Origin: Chloroflexota bacterium
GTDB taxonomy: Bacteria > Chloroflexota > Anaerolineae > Anaerolineales > UBA11579
Length of the DNA stretch: 55,436 nt
Assembly (NCBI GenBank): GCA_019456165.1
Contig: VRUJ01000028.1
Location: forward strand, 1-55,436
Direction: 5' to 3'
The notes beneath the pieces were generated by a model. That model made no database searches and had not been told where the DNA came from. It was given only the letters and a program-made list of their open reading frames with translations. Shown here one piece after another: positions 17,850 to 25,948 of this stretch. The translations under genes and the position numbers were made by a program. How positions within the stretch are numbered: the first letter of the stretch is position 1; the number at the start of each line of letters is the position of its first letter.

Positions 17850-19145
17850 TTATTTAACAGCTTCTCTTTGCTTTCGGGAGGCGAGTCCTTCAAAGAAAGC
17901 ATCCACGCGATTTTTCAGTTGCGCTTCAGACACTACGCGCTTATCCATCATATCGGATTCAATGTATAGGTTTGGTAAATCCCATTTTTCCATAAAATGG
18001 CGGCGGCTGTCGGCAAGGCCGGTTGAGGTGGTCCGGCAGCTTTTAATGGAGTGGTACACGATGCCTTCCAAATTGAAGGGTTCAACCATATCAGCCAAAA
18101 AGTGCTCGGGTGTAAACATGGCATCCATCGCGTGCCGCACATTGATTAACACACCTTCTGCTAGGCTTTCTAAAGGGTTCTGCAAATCGTACTCAAAACC
18201 CAGGTTAGCTCCACCCCCGGCAAACCATAGATATGTTGAAATTACAAAATTGCCTCCCCATTCTGTGAAGAATTCATTAAACCTCCGGAAAATTGGATAA
18301 CAAGGTACGCCAATCAGAGCAAGGCGGTGTTTTTCCTCTGTCATTGTGCCAATTTTATTTTCCGCGCGGTATTCCAACTCCTCAACTAGATCTTCGAAGT
18401 AATCTGCACCGATCTCTGTCCCGCGAAAGCAGTTTGCCATACCCAGGTAGATCGTCCCATCGGTAAGTGAATTAAACACACCCGGAATACTTTGGTTTAG
18501 TTCTAGTACGCGCTTTAGTCCCCGGCTGAGAGTGTTTGCGTAACCCATATGTTCACGCAGCTTATCAATGTTGAATTTTTTGCCAGTCACTTTTTCGCAC
18601 AATTTAACCAGCTCACCGATCTGGACTTGTACGTATTTGAGGTCATTCTCAAAAGATGGATCACCTCGCCAAGTTGGCTTACCAATCTGGCGTGTACCTG
18701 GAATATCCAATGTAAAGAGAGGCGTTCCATACATGCGTCCCCAAATTTCAGCCCATTTAATATACGTGTTACAGCCATTGGTGTACACTGCTAAAGCAGG
18801 TTTGGGTATCCTGCCCATGGGGTGTTCACCATTGCGCAGCTGCACGGCCACATCGGCTTTTACATAGCCGCAAATGTCCGGAGAATAGCCATGATCTTCG
18901 GCCTCATCCAGATATTCATCCGATACTCTACGCACTGCGGTCTGAAGTGAGTTTACTTCAGGGAAAACGGTGTGCATATCGAAAGACCTTAATATCTCAG
19001 ACATGCTGCCCATAACGAAGACATATGCAGCCTGTTCCCCGCGCGCACCAGCCTCGGTTAGTTCGTTGAACCACTCGCGGAAAAGGCGTGCTCCCTCTTT
19101 TCTTCCCCGACCGACAATTTCATCAACTTGTTGTTTCTCGCTCAT
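17850..19145 (-). CDS. BcrC/HgdB-type 2-hydroxyacyl-CoA dehydratase/reductase subunit, unpaired
   Basis: Predicted 431-aa member of the benzoyl-CoA reductase / 2-hydroxyglutaryl-CoA dehydratase D-component family, whose members bind Fe-S clusters and receive low-potential electrons from an ATP-driven activator. Six cysteines are present (C92 in DICGYVK, C125 in NGCNTYIKW, C183, C239, C282 in GVPCYP, C370 in IKSCRTTSTG); the ones near 92, 125 and 370 fall where the family places cluster ligands. Usually two such subunits and an activator ATPase are adjacent; here there is only one and no activator. It is the last gene of operon 1, after a 102-base gap. A single-subunit double-cubane-type protein, or a reductase serving the corrinoid system, are possibilities. 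Confidence 0.8.
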   Translation of the reverse strand: MSEKQQVDEIVGRGRKEGARLFREWFNELTEAGARGEQAAYVFVMGSMSEILRSFDMHTVFPEVNSLQTAVRRVSDEYLDEAEDHGYSPDICGYVKADVAVQLRNGEHPMGRIPKPALAVYTNGCNTYIKWAEIWGRMYGTPLFTLDIPGTRQIGKPTWRGDPSFENDLKYVQVQIGELVKLCEKVTGKKFNIDKLREHMGYANTLSRGLKRVLELNQSIPGVFNSLTDGTIYLGMANCFRGTEIGADYFEDLVEELEYRAENKIGTMTEEKHRLALIGVPCYPIFRRFNEFFTEWGGNFVISTYLWFAGGGANLGFEYDLQNPLESLAEGVLINVRHAMDAMFTPEHFLADMVEPFNLEGIVYHSIKSCRTTSTGLADSRRHFMEKWDLPNLYIESDMMDKRVVSEAQLKNRVDAFFEGLASRKQREAVK

Positions 19146-19247
19146 CTTTTATCTCTTTTCGCAATCAGTAAAATTTATTTATGGGGCCAAAATCATTATT
19201 TTTTTACTCGCCAGATAGTTGTGTGCCATCGGGAGAGAAAGACTTGC

Positions 19248-19949
19248 TTATGCAATACGAAGCAGCAAGTCAGTTAATTCTTGTGGAATAGTATCCCAAG
19301 GGTAATGACCTGAGTCGATTTCCAAATATTGCCAAGAATCATCAATTTTTGCGAATTCTGCCGCTTTAGTAATTGGTTTTCCAACAGGGCCTAAATCCTT
19401 CGAGCCTTGTAAGCAATATATGAATGTGTGCGGCAAGGCAGCTGCGGATGGATTTTTTACACTAACGGGTTGTAAAACTGTTTTCAGGAGCAAATCTGTC
19501 CGCCTAGGGGCAGGAGGCTGAGGCGAATGGTAATTATGTGGGATGCGCCAACCATCACCATTGTTATGAGCTGCGTCTTTGATCCCAGACATAACATCAA
19601 GACCTACAAGATCAGCTTGAGACTGCCCATCTTGATGGACAAATGCATCCAGATATACCAAGTGTTGGATTAATTCTGGAATTTGTTCTGCAACCCCAGT
19701 TATCACCGAGCCGCTGTAACTATAACCAACCAGGATCACTTCGCTCAAGTCTTCAAATTCAAAGACCATTGTAATGTCTTGAATGTGAGTATCCAGATCA
19801 ATATCAGGATTTGCTAAGTGGGACCGTTCTCCCGTACCTGTAAACGTCGGTGTATAAACTTCATTTCCTGCAGATCTCAACAACGAAGCTACTTCCCGCC
19901 AAATCCAAGCTCCAGAAAAAGCACCATGACATAACATAAAGGTCGTCAT
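19248..19949 (-). CDS. Alpha/beta hydrolase (methyl/salicyl-esterase-like)
   Basis: Predicted 233-aa alpha/beta hydrolase of the MES/hydroxynitrile-lyase branch. It begins FMLCHGAFSGAWIW, forming the HG oxyanion region; the nucleophile is S77 in VGYSYSG, where Ser replaces the last Gly of the GxSxG rule; the catalytic His is in IDSGHYPWDT near the C-terminus. No signal peptide is seen, so it acts in the cytoplasm. It lies 19 bases after the MtmB-like gene in operon 1. By context it could hydrolyse an ester or thioester formed from the demethylated substrate, but nothing in the sequence fixes the substrate. Confidence 0.82.
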   Translation of the reverse strand: MTTFMLCHGAFSGAWIWREVASLLRSAGNEVYTPTFTGTGERSHLANPDIDLDTHIQDITMVFEFEDLSEVILVGYSYSGSVITGVAEQIPELIQHLVYLDAFVHQDGQSQADLVGLDVMSGIKDAAHNNGDGWRIPHNYHSPQPPAPRRTDLLLKTVLQPVSVKNPSAAALPHTFIYCLQGSKDLGPVGKPITKAAEFAKIDDSWQYLEIDSGHYPWDTIPQELTDLLLRIA

Positions 19950-19968
19950 TATCTAGGTATAACTCATT

Positions 19969-21333
19969 TCATTCCAAAGGAACTCCCAACTCTTTCAGTT
20001 CGGATTTCCCTTTTTCATATAAAGCCCAATGCTCATCATTTGGCTGCAAGGTATTGACGTCATACATTTTCTCAAATGGCAGGCCTTTGGGAGCGTCTTT
20101 AAGCTCGATCTTATCTTTGTATTTCTCATGTAGTGTATCTGCGATGCGATTTGCTTCTTTTCTGTCGATTTTGGTGGCTGCATGGCCTACTTCGGCAAAC
20201 AATCTGCACATTAGCGGACTGACATTGTTCCAGCCCAAAGGTTCGGCCGGCCTGGGGCCGGTTAGGTTGCTTCCGCTGGGGACTACGCTGAGCACCAGGG
20301 CTGAGAATTCGTATATGTACTGCATTGATCCAGGCCGCCCGGAGGTTGTAACACTGGTTGTGTTTATCATTTTACTATTGCGGGCTGCAGCCTGTTTTAC
20401 TACACTTCCTAACCAGAGCGACATGGCGTTGGTCTGCTGTTTGTATTTAATGTGTTGGGGGCCGAGGTGCATTACATGGCTCCCCAGCATTACTGAACCA
20501 ATGTGGCCGGCGACTCCAATAATCGCTGTTCCAACTGGTCCGCCGCCGTACCCGCCAATTAGGGGGGTCGCAGAAGTGTATATCGGCGCACCAATAGCCT
20601 GGTAATGAGCCAGGCGTGTTAGGGTTACGTCATCTACCTGCAATTCAGATATCAAAGCGAATGCCCGCGGGTCGCAGCTTCGCAGTCCCCATTCTTCGTT
20701 CGCGCTGGAGACTTCGTTAAGAGCCATCACAGCATGACCGACAATCGGAAGACCAGGGCGGCCAGCTCGTGAAATCGCTTCACGCGCCCAACGCCCGTAA
20801 AACATGGCGGCTCGGGTGGATAATCCAGAATTGGGCCGTATCATGATGCCATCCAATTCCTTTAGATAGCCTGGGAGCAGAAGTAGATCAATTAATGGTT
20901 CTCCTGCGAAGGCTTCGTTAAGCCTTACAAACATATCCTGATGGACGTCCGCGTTGAAGGGTCCGCCAAAGATCACAGGTGGGCGGTTGTCTTCGACATC
21001 ACGGCGGTAAACTAAAGCGGTGTCCAGGCCCTCTCCAGCCGTGAATTCGGGCCTAACTGCTGCGAGTCCCTCATCAACCTCTCTTTCGCTGAATAGTATC
21101 TGGCGGCGGCTGTTGATGCTGTATAAACCGATTTCTAGGATTAGATCTCGCCCGGCTTGCCAGACTCTATCAGCAAGATCGTCATCAGTGTTGACGCGTA
21201 CTTCTGGGTCGTAAGCGATATCATACTTCTTGGCTAAACCTGTCACAATTCCAGCAATTTTCATCCCAAGTTCATCTGCAATGGCCATAGGGCCGGTCTC
21301 GGAACGTTTGGCGATTTCGAGGAAACTTAGCAT
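19969..21333 (-). CDS. MtmB-family corrinoid-dependent methyltransferase without pyrrolysine
   Basis: Predicted 454-aa homologue of archaeal monomethylamine methyltransferase MtmB (about 458 aa). Similarity to remembered MtmB sequence runs through the chain: WQAGRDLILEIGLYS, PPVIFGGP, AGRPGLPIVG, ISELQVDD then LAHY near 228-244, GGYGGGPVGTAIIGVAGHIGSVM with HLGPQHIKY, and the C-terminal FEKMYDVNTLQPNDEHW. In MtmB an amber codon encodes pyrrolysine at residue 202. Here the matching region (about residues 211-216, ANEEWG) is ordinary sense code and no in-frame amber occurs. It is encoded 20 bases after the corrinoid protein gene, its likely methyl acceptor. The methyl donor is therefore probably not simple monomethylamine. 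Confidence 0.85.
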   Translation of the reverse strand: MLSFLEIAKRSETGPMAIADELGMKIAGIVTGLAKKYDIAYDPEVRVNTDDDLADRVWQAGRDLILEIGLYSINSRRQILFSEREVDEGLAAVRPEFTAGEGLDTALVYRRDVEDNRPPVIFGGPFNADVHQDMFVRLNEAFAGEPLIDLLLLPGYLKELDGIMIRPNSGLSTRAAMFYGRWAREAISRAGRPGLPIVGHAVMALNEVSSANEEWGLRSCDPRAFALISELQVDDVTLTRLAHYQAIGAPIYTSATPLIGGYGGGPVGTAIIGVAGHIGSVMLGSHVMHLGPQHIKYKQQTNAMSLWLGSVVKQAAARNSKMINTTSVTTSGRPGSMQYIYEFSALVLSVVPSGSNLTGPRPAEPLGWNNVSPLMCRLFAEVGHAATKIDRKEANRIADTLHEKYKDKIELKDAPKGLPFEKMYDVNTLQPNDEHWALYEKGKSELKELGVPLE

Positions 21334-21353
21334 ATTAGTTTATTCCTTTCTTT

Positions 21354-22004
21354 TTATTTAGTTCGAGAGTCCAATACTTCTATGGCCATGTGAGCGTCTA
21401 ATCCGTAACCATCCGCGCCAATTTCATTCATCCAAGCCTCGGTGACGGGCGCTCCGCCGACAATCACGAAGAAATCTTCCCGAATCTTTTTAAGGTTCAA
21501 TAGTTCTATAAGATCTTTCTGTCGCAGCATGGTTGTGGATAGTAATGCAGACAATCCAATGATATCGGCTTTGGTCTGCTCTGCCACGCTGATGAAATTG
21601 GGAATCGGAACATCGGTTCCCAGGTCGTGGACCTCATAGCCTGCTGAACGCAGCATGGCGACGACGATATTTTTTCCTATGTCGTGCAGGTCGCCTTCTA
21701 CTGTGCCTATAACGACAACTCCACTGCGCGCGGCATCAATCCCTTTGGCTTTGAGGGCAGGTTCTAGGACGGAAACCCCTGCTTGCATGGCTTTAGCGCT
21801 CAAAACAAGTTCAGGTAAAAATATATCCAAATTAGAAAAAGCCTCACCCTGCGCTCGAATAGCCCCTGCAAAACCCTCTTCAAGCGCGGTTAGCGGTTCA
21901 ATGCCGGCAGCCAAAGCAGCCTCCGCGGCAGCCATTGCCTCAGTCTCGTCGGCGGCGACAATACTGGCCCGCATCCGTTCTAGTATTTCTTCATGTTCTG
22001 CCAT
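21354..22004 (-). CDS. Corrinoid protein (MtbC/MttC/MtmC type)
   Basis: Predicted 216-aa cobalamin-binding methyl carrier that shuttles a methyl group between the substrate methyltransferase and a second methyltransferase. Residues 1-85 form the helical cap (LEEGFAGAIRAQGEAF, IFLPELVLSAKAM). The base-off cobalamin motif is D105-L-H107-D-I-G110 with H107 as cobalt ligand, followed by GLSALLSTTM at 150-159 and GGAPVTEAW near 183, completing the D-x-H-x-x-G/S-x-L/GG set. The ATG has an AAGGAG ribosome site. It lies directly before the MtmB-like gene and is the only corrinoid protein in the window, so it may serve both methyltransferases. Confidence 0.93.
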   Translation of the reverse strand: MAEHEEILERMRASIVAADETEAMAAAEAALAAGIEPLTALEEGFAGAIRAQGEAFSNLDIFLPELVLSAKAMQAGVSVLEPALKAKGIDAARSGVVVIGTVEGDLHDIGKNIVVAMLRSAGYEVHDLGTDVPIPNFISVAEQTKADIIGLSALLSTTMLRQKDLIELLNLKKIREDFFVIVGGAPVTEAWMNEIGADGYGLDAHMAIEVLDSRTK

Positions 22005-22048
22005 ATAGTTTCTCCTTTTGAGGAACTTTGGTATTCTGTAAAGGAAAA

Positions 22049-23062
22049 CTAACCGAACAGGGAAAGAGTTTGTCCTAATCCCTTTTCTTTTGCCAGGAGA
22101 TAAATTTCCCTTCCAACGGCCACGTCTTCGCTGCCCATCCCGATGGGCGCGTAGAAGATGCGTTCGGTGTCAGTTTGCCTTCCATTTTTTTTGCCTAAAA
22201 TGATTTCACCTATATTCGCATGAATATCTGTCCTAGATAACTCCCCGGCCAGGAACATCTTGGCCAATATAGGGGTTTCGCGATGTAATACTGCTTCCCA
22301 ATCGTCGACTACCAATATGTCTGAATTTTCGACGACCGCTTCCTCTTCTTCTTGGTAGGAACCTACGTGTGAAAAGAGGCTGCCAGATTTAACCCAGGCA
22401 TCCTTAACTATCGGTTCATCCGCCACGGTTACCGTTACGATCACATCCGCGTCTTCGACTGCTTCTTGGGCAGAGTCTACGGCCTGAACGTCCATGTCTA
22501 ATTTAGTTGTCATTTCCTGAGCGAACGCTTGCGCAGTTTCTTTGTGGATATCATAAGCTAGCGCTAATGATAGGTTGGGCAGCGTAGCATGCAGTGCTTC
22601 TAGCTGTGTGTAGGCTTGGACGCCTGCGCCGATCAGGGCAACTTTCTTAGAATCCTGACGGGCGAGATATTTGGCTCCCACACCGGTTGCTGCACCGGTG
22701 CGCATTGCGCTGATTAAAGTAGCATCCATGATCGCCAAAGGAACACCTGTCCAGGCATCATTGATGATCAAAAGACCGATGCCGCGAGGCAAATTATGCT
22801 CGCGTGGGTTGTTCGGAAAACCGGAAATCCATTTGATGCCGCATACATCTACATCCCCGCCTACGTAGGCTGGCATAGCGTTGACCCGGCCGCGTTCGCG
22901 CTCACCCAGATCAAGCACGGTTTTATGCGGCATATTTGTTTTTCCCTGGTCGTGGAGCGTGAAAACATTCTCTACTATATCCAGGGTCATTTGCATGCTC
23001 AGGCCTGCAGAACGCACATCCTCCTGGGTAAGATAAAGGAATTCGATTGGCGCTTGGGTCAC
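22049..23062 (-). CDS. Ornithine cyclodeaminase / mu-crystallin family oxidoreductase
   Basis: Predicted 337-aa NAD(P)-binding protein of the OCD family, whose members act on amino acids and cyclic or N-substituted imino acids (ornithine cyclodeaminase, alanine dehydrogenase, ketimine reductase). The substrate-site lysine is in DVCGIKWISGFPNN, the MRTGAATGVGAKYLAR segment is diagnostic, and the Rossmann motif GAGVQAYTQLEAL follows. Late catalytic-site text is SHVGSY and VVDDWEAVL. The start overlaps the MttB-like stop by four bases (ATGA), so the two are translationally coupled. This coupling suggests that it processes the amine or imino acid left after demethylation. Which reaction is used cannot be decided from sequence. 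Confidence 0.85.
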   Translation of the reverse strand: MTQAPIEFLYLTQEDVRSAGLSMQMTLDIVENVFTLHDQGKTNMPHKTVLDLGERERGRVNAMPAYVGGDVDVCGIKWISGFPNNPREHNLPRGIGLLIINDAWTGVPLAIMDATLISAMRTGAATGVGAKYLARQDSKKVALIGAGVQAYTQLEALHATLPNLSLALAYDIHKETAQAFAQEMTTKLDMDVQAVDSAQEAVEDADVIVTVTVADEPIVKDAWVKSGSLFSHVGSYQEEEEAVVENSDILVVDDWEAVLHRETPILAKMFLAGELSRTDIHANIGEIILGKKNGRQTDTERIFYAPIGMGSEDVAVGREIYLLAKEKGLGQTLSLFG

Positions 23063-24528
23063 AAGCTCACCCTGCTGGGTTCGGGTCCGCGCGCTTCAAC
23101 CTCTTTTAAGATAGTTTCCAATTCAGCCTCTTTATCTGTATCTAGGGACGGGGGCTCGTGCTCTTGAAGTATTCTTCTAACTTCATCCTTAGCTTGGTCC
23201 CACACCGATTTACCCCCAGATCTTGACATCCAATCCTCACGCGAGAATCTATTAGATAGCTTAACCATGTACTGCTCTTTGCGCAGGAATTCCATGGTGT
23301 GTTTTTGGCCGAGGTAATTTCCACCGGGACCAACCTCTGTGATCTCGGAAACTGCGAGAGTATCCTCATTTACATCAATACCTCTAAGCGCCCTGTAAGC
23401 CATGCCACAGATCTCGTTGTCGATCACCAAGCTTTCCAGGCTGATCGTAAGGGCGTGTTCCAGCACTCCAGGATAAAATAAACAGTTTATGCCTCCCAGA
23501 GTGGCCATGAATAATGTGATTGCTTTTTCATAGCCAGCCTGGATATCGAGAACCTTCGAATCGGTGACTGAGCCGGTTCCCCGGCAAGGAATTCCAAGGT
23601 GTGCGGCAATTTGAGCAGAAGCGGCATTTATCAACCCGGCTTCCACCGCGCCTAAGGCGATCAATCCGCCTTTCATATCCATAATCGTTCCACAAGTGCC
23701 ATACCACACCGGGGTCCCTGGGTTTACCAGTTGAGCCAGGGTAATGCCGCTAAGAATGTCGGCAGTTTGTTGGGCTAACAAACCGGCTAGAGTTACGGGT
23801 GCAGTTGCTCCAGCTTGTGGCTCAGAGGTAACGTCGATTGGTATTCCGTAAGAAGCATATTCAATTAAACCCTCTGTTTGGCCTTTATCGTGCTGCAGTG
23901 GGGTGACCGGATTAACAGTTGTGAAAGTGTGGGGTTTTTTGCGCAGTTCATCCTCACCGCCAGCTAACACTGCTGCCATACGGATACAATCCTCTGCTGT
24001 CTGTCTGCCGCGGGGTGAACATTTCACGACTTTGCCCGTATTGCGCACACTGGCGAGGTAACCATATGCATGGGAGGCGTGCAGCGGCACACCTTCAATG
24101 GCAGGCATTATCGCTCCGCTGTGGATCAGGTGGTAGTTTTCCATTGCATCTGCAATTCGGACCAGGTCAGCTACATCCTGAAGAGCGGTTCGACGACGTT
24201 CGCCTGTATCAATGTCCAGGATGTTCAGGCGGCCGATCATGGGTTCGATGTGAAGTTTTTGGAAATCGACCTCAACATTATTTTCAGGTACGCGTGCGTG
24301 AACAGTAAACTTACTTGGAGCTTGTTTAATGGCTGCTTCAATTATGTCTGCTGAAATTCGCACCCGCTGACTTTCCTCATCGACCATTGCCCCAGCTTTT
24401 TTGTAATATTTCCTGGCACGCGGTTCTTTAAATACAACCCCTATATTTTCGAGCAAACCGAGGGCAGTTTGGTAAATAGTCTGGACTTGATCTTCTGAAA
24501 GTATTTTTAACGGATTGTGACTTGCCAT
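23059..24528 (-). CDS. MttB-family (trimethylamine/betaine) methyltransferase, non-pyrrolysine
   Basis: Predicted 489-aa corrinoid methyltransferase of the MttB superfamily. Known non-pyrrolysine members demethylate quaternary amines such as glycine betaine, proline betaine or carnitine. Landmarks include LGLLENIGVVFKEPRARK, AMENYHLIHSG near 128-138, CSPRGRQTAEDCIRM, ASYGIPIDVTSEPQAGATAPVT near 225-246, and the conserved GTGSVTDSKVLDIQAGYEKA near 317-336. In pyrrolysine-type MttB the special residue (334) lies in this last region; here the codons are all ordinary. It is the first gene of operon 1, with a leader of about 150 bases from the predicted promoter. The methyl donor is unknown; a quaternary ammonium carboxylate is my inference. 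Confidence 0.9.
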   Translation of the reverse strand: MASHNPLKILSEDQVQTIYQTALGLLENIGVVFKEPRARKYYKKAGAMVDEESQRVRISADIIEAAIKQAPSKFTVHARVPENNVEVDFQKLHIEPMIGRLNILDIDTGERRRTALQDVADLVRIADAMENYHLIHSGAIMPAIEGVPLHASHAYGYLASVRNTGKVVKCSPRGRQTAEDCIRMAAVLAGGEDELRKKPHTFTTVNPVTPLQHDKGQTEGLIEYASYGIPIDVTSEPQAGATAPVTLAGLLAQQTADILSGITLAQLVNPGTPVWYGTCGTIMDMKGGLIALGAVEAGLINAASAQIAAHLGIPCRGTGSVTDSKVLDIQAGYEKAITLFMATLGGINCLFYPGVLEHALTISLESLVIDNEICGMAYRALRGIDVNEDTLAVSEITEVGPGGNYLGQKHTMEFLRKEQYMVKLSNRFSREDWMSRSGGKSVWDQAKDEVRRILQEHEPPSLDTDKEAELETILKEVEARGPEPSRVSL

Positions 24529-24659
24529 CTCAACTCTCTTTAGTTATGTTAACCTAATCTTGGAAATAAGAAAAATTGCGCTAATTTTGGCTTCAATTAG
24601 TGGGGTTTTATACATATTTTTAGTCTAGAAGTAAGGAAAAATTGACCATATTGTCTTAT

Positions 24660-24679
24660 GTCGACAGTCGACAGTCGAC
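24660..24679. promoter_or_regulatory. Heptad-repeat operator of operon 1
   Basis: Three perfect GTCGAC hexamers lie 7 bp apart (24660, 24667, 24674), separated by single A bases. The site occupies about +1 to +20 relative to the predicted start of operon 1. Each hexamer is a palindrome, and the whole can be read as overlapping inverted repeats. A site at this position would be expected to act as a repressor-binding operator. Confidence 0.8.
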
Positions 24680-24686
24680 TACGCAT

Positions 24687-24715
24687 ATAATATCATAGGC
24701 ACTTGCGGGTGTCAA
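24687..24715 (-). promoter_or_regulatory. Sigma70-type promoter of operon 1
   Basis: On the - strand a perfect -35 TTGACA (24715-24710) is followed by a 17-bp spacer and a -10 TATTAT (24692-24687). The operator starts seven bases further downstream. The promoter fires toward the MttB-like gene at 24528 and lies only 39 bp after the stop of the upstream alcohol dehydrogenase gene, with no terminator in between. Confidence 0.8.
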
Positions 24716-24754
24716 TGTCAGGCTTGAAAGGGAGGCTCAGGCTCGCCAAATTCT

Positions 24755-25948
24755 CTAGAAATTGGATAATTCTAATTTCCCGTGATATGCGTTAACATAG
24801 ATCTCTCTCAGTTCACCGGCAGATGGAACCCTAGGGCTGAAAATGGTTGGACCAGCTTTCAAGGCATTTTCACTTACCTGGTCGATGTGATCAATATATT
24901 CTTGTTCATTGATGCCCAATTCACCGAAGCTTTTGGTAATACCCACATCATTCTCCAACACAAGAAGACTTTTCAGGAACGCTCCAGTTAATTCTTCCTC
25001 GCTTGCACCTTGCAAGTCCAATGCTCTGGCAATTTTAGCGTACCCTGTTTTTGCCTCAGAAGCATTGAAATTAATTGAGTAGGGTAATAATATTGCGATG
25101 GTTAACCCATGGGGGATATCAAAAGGTATGCCTATCTTATCAATTCCGTGAGCCAAACCGGTGATCGAATTGTTGATCGCCATGCCCGCTATAGTGGCCG
25201 CGTAATGCATATTTTCCCGAACATCCCGGTTGGGTTCGCTGTATGCTGCCTTTAAATTGTGGAATACAAGTTGAATAGACCTCAAAGCCAGAGGTTCGGA
25301 GAAATGGTTCGACCAGGGACTGACCACAGACTCGATAGCGTGGGTCAGGGCATCCATCCCGGTATGGGCGGTCAATTCTGGGGGCATTTTAGCGCTGATT
25401 TCAGGATCGATGATGGCGATATTGGGAAGCACTTCGCTTGATAACAGTACCCGTTTAACCTTTGTCTCAGCTTCTATCAATATCGCCGCGGCCGAGGTCT
25501 CGCTGCCGGTTCCGCTTGTGGATGGGATGGCGACAAGCAAAGCTTTTTGAGCATAGTTTGGCAGCTTTAATGGTCGGGAGACAAAAGCCTTAAATATCTC
25601 TTGGACTGTGAATTCTGGGTTTTCATATACCGCCCACAATGCCTTTGCAGTATCAATTACCGAACCACCCCCTAACGCCACTATCAAATCTGGTTGGAAT
25701 CCGTTGAGTGCAGCAAGATAAGTTTCCACATCTTCAATAGGGGGTTCCGGTTTTACACCTTTTATCACTTCTACTTTTGCCCCGGTCTTTTCTAAATGCG
25801 CGACTGCCTTCCCCAGAAAGCCCAATTTTTGCATTGCGCTTTTGCCTGTCAGGATAACAGCTTTTTTAGTAGAGAGTGTTTTGAGATGTTTGAGAGAACC
25901 CCAGCCATAAACAATATTATTCGCATTCCTGAATAATTTGTAATTCAA
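24755..25948 (-). CDS. Iron-containing alcohol dehydrogenase
   Basis: Predicted 397-aa group III alcohol dehydrogenase that interconverts an alcohol and aldehyde or ketone with NAD(P)H. The nucleotide loop is GGGSVIDTAKA at 93-103, IPSTSGTGSETS lies at 141-152, and the metal ligands are D199, H203 (GMDALTH), H267 (LAHGID) and H280 (IPHG). It overlaps the phosphodiesterase gene upstream by four bases and is the last gene of operon 2. A related but not identical enzyme is encoded at 39497 in operon 3. By context it may reduce or oxidise a product of the aldolase or hydroxyacyl-CoA steps; substrate is unknown. Confidence 0.92.
   Translation of the reverse strand: MNYKLFRNANNIVYGWGSLKHLKTLSTKKAVILTGKSAMQKLGFLGKAVAHLEKTGAKVEVIKGVKPEPPIEDVETYLAALNGFQPDLIVALGGGSVIDTAKALWAVYENPEFTVQEIFKAFVSRPLKLPNYAQKALLVAIPSTSGTGSETSAAAILIEAETKVKRVLLSSEVLPNIAIIDPEISAKMPPELTAHTGMDALTHAIESVVSPWSNHFSEPLALRSIQLVFHNLKAAYSEPNRDVRENMHYAATIAGMAINNSITGLAHGIDKIGIPFDIPHGLTIAILLPYSINFNASEAKTGYAKIARALDLQGASEEELTGAFLKSLLVLENDVGITKSFGELGINEQEYIDHIDQVSENALKAGPTIFSPRVPSAGELREIYVNAYHGKLELSNF

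Noticed and set aside
19969..21333. Possibility that the MtmB-like gene is read with pyrrolysine
   Set aside because: No in-frame TAG occurs anywhere in the 454 codons and the gene ends at a normal position matching the MtmB C-terminus.
24544..24615. 23-aa upstream open frame in the operon 1 leader (MYKTPLIEAKIS...)
   Set aside because: No Shine-Dalgarno sequence and no regulatory codon run; probably chance in an AT-rich leader.
24660..24679. Direct GTCGAC repeats considered as CRISPR-like or microsatellite repeat
   Set aside because: Only three units without spacers, and the same position relative to promoters at three sites points to an operator.
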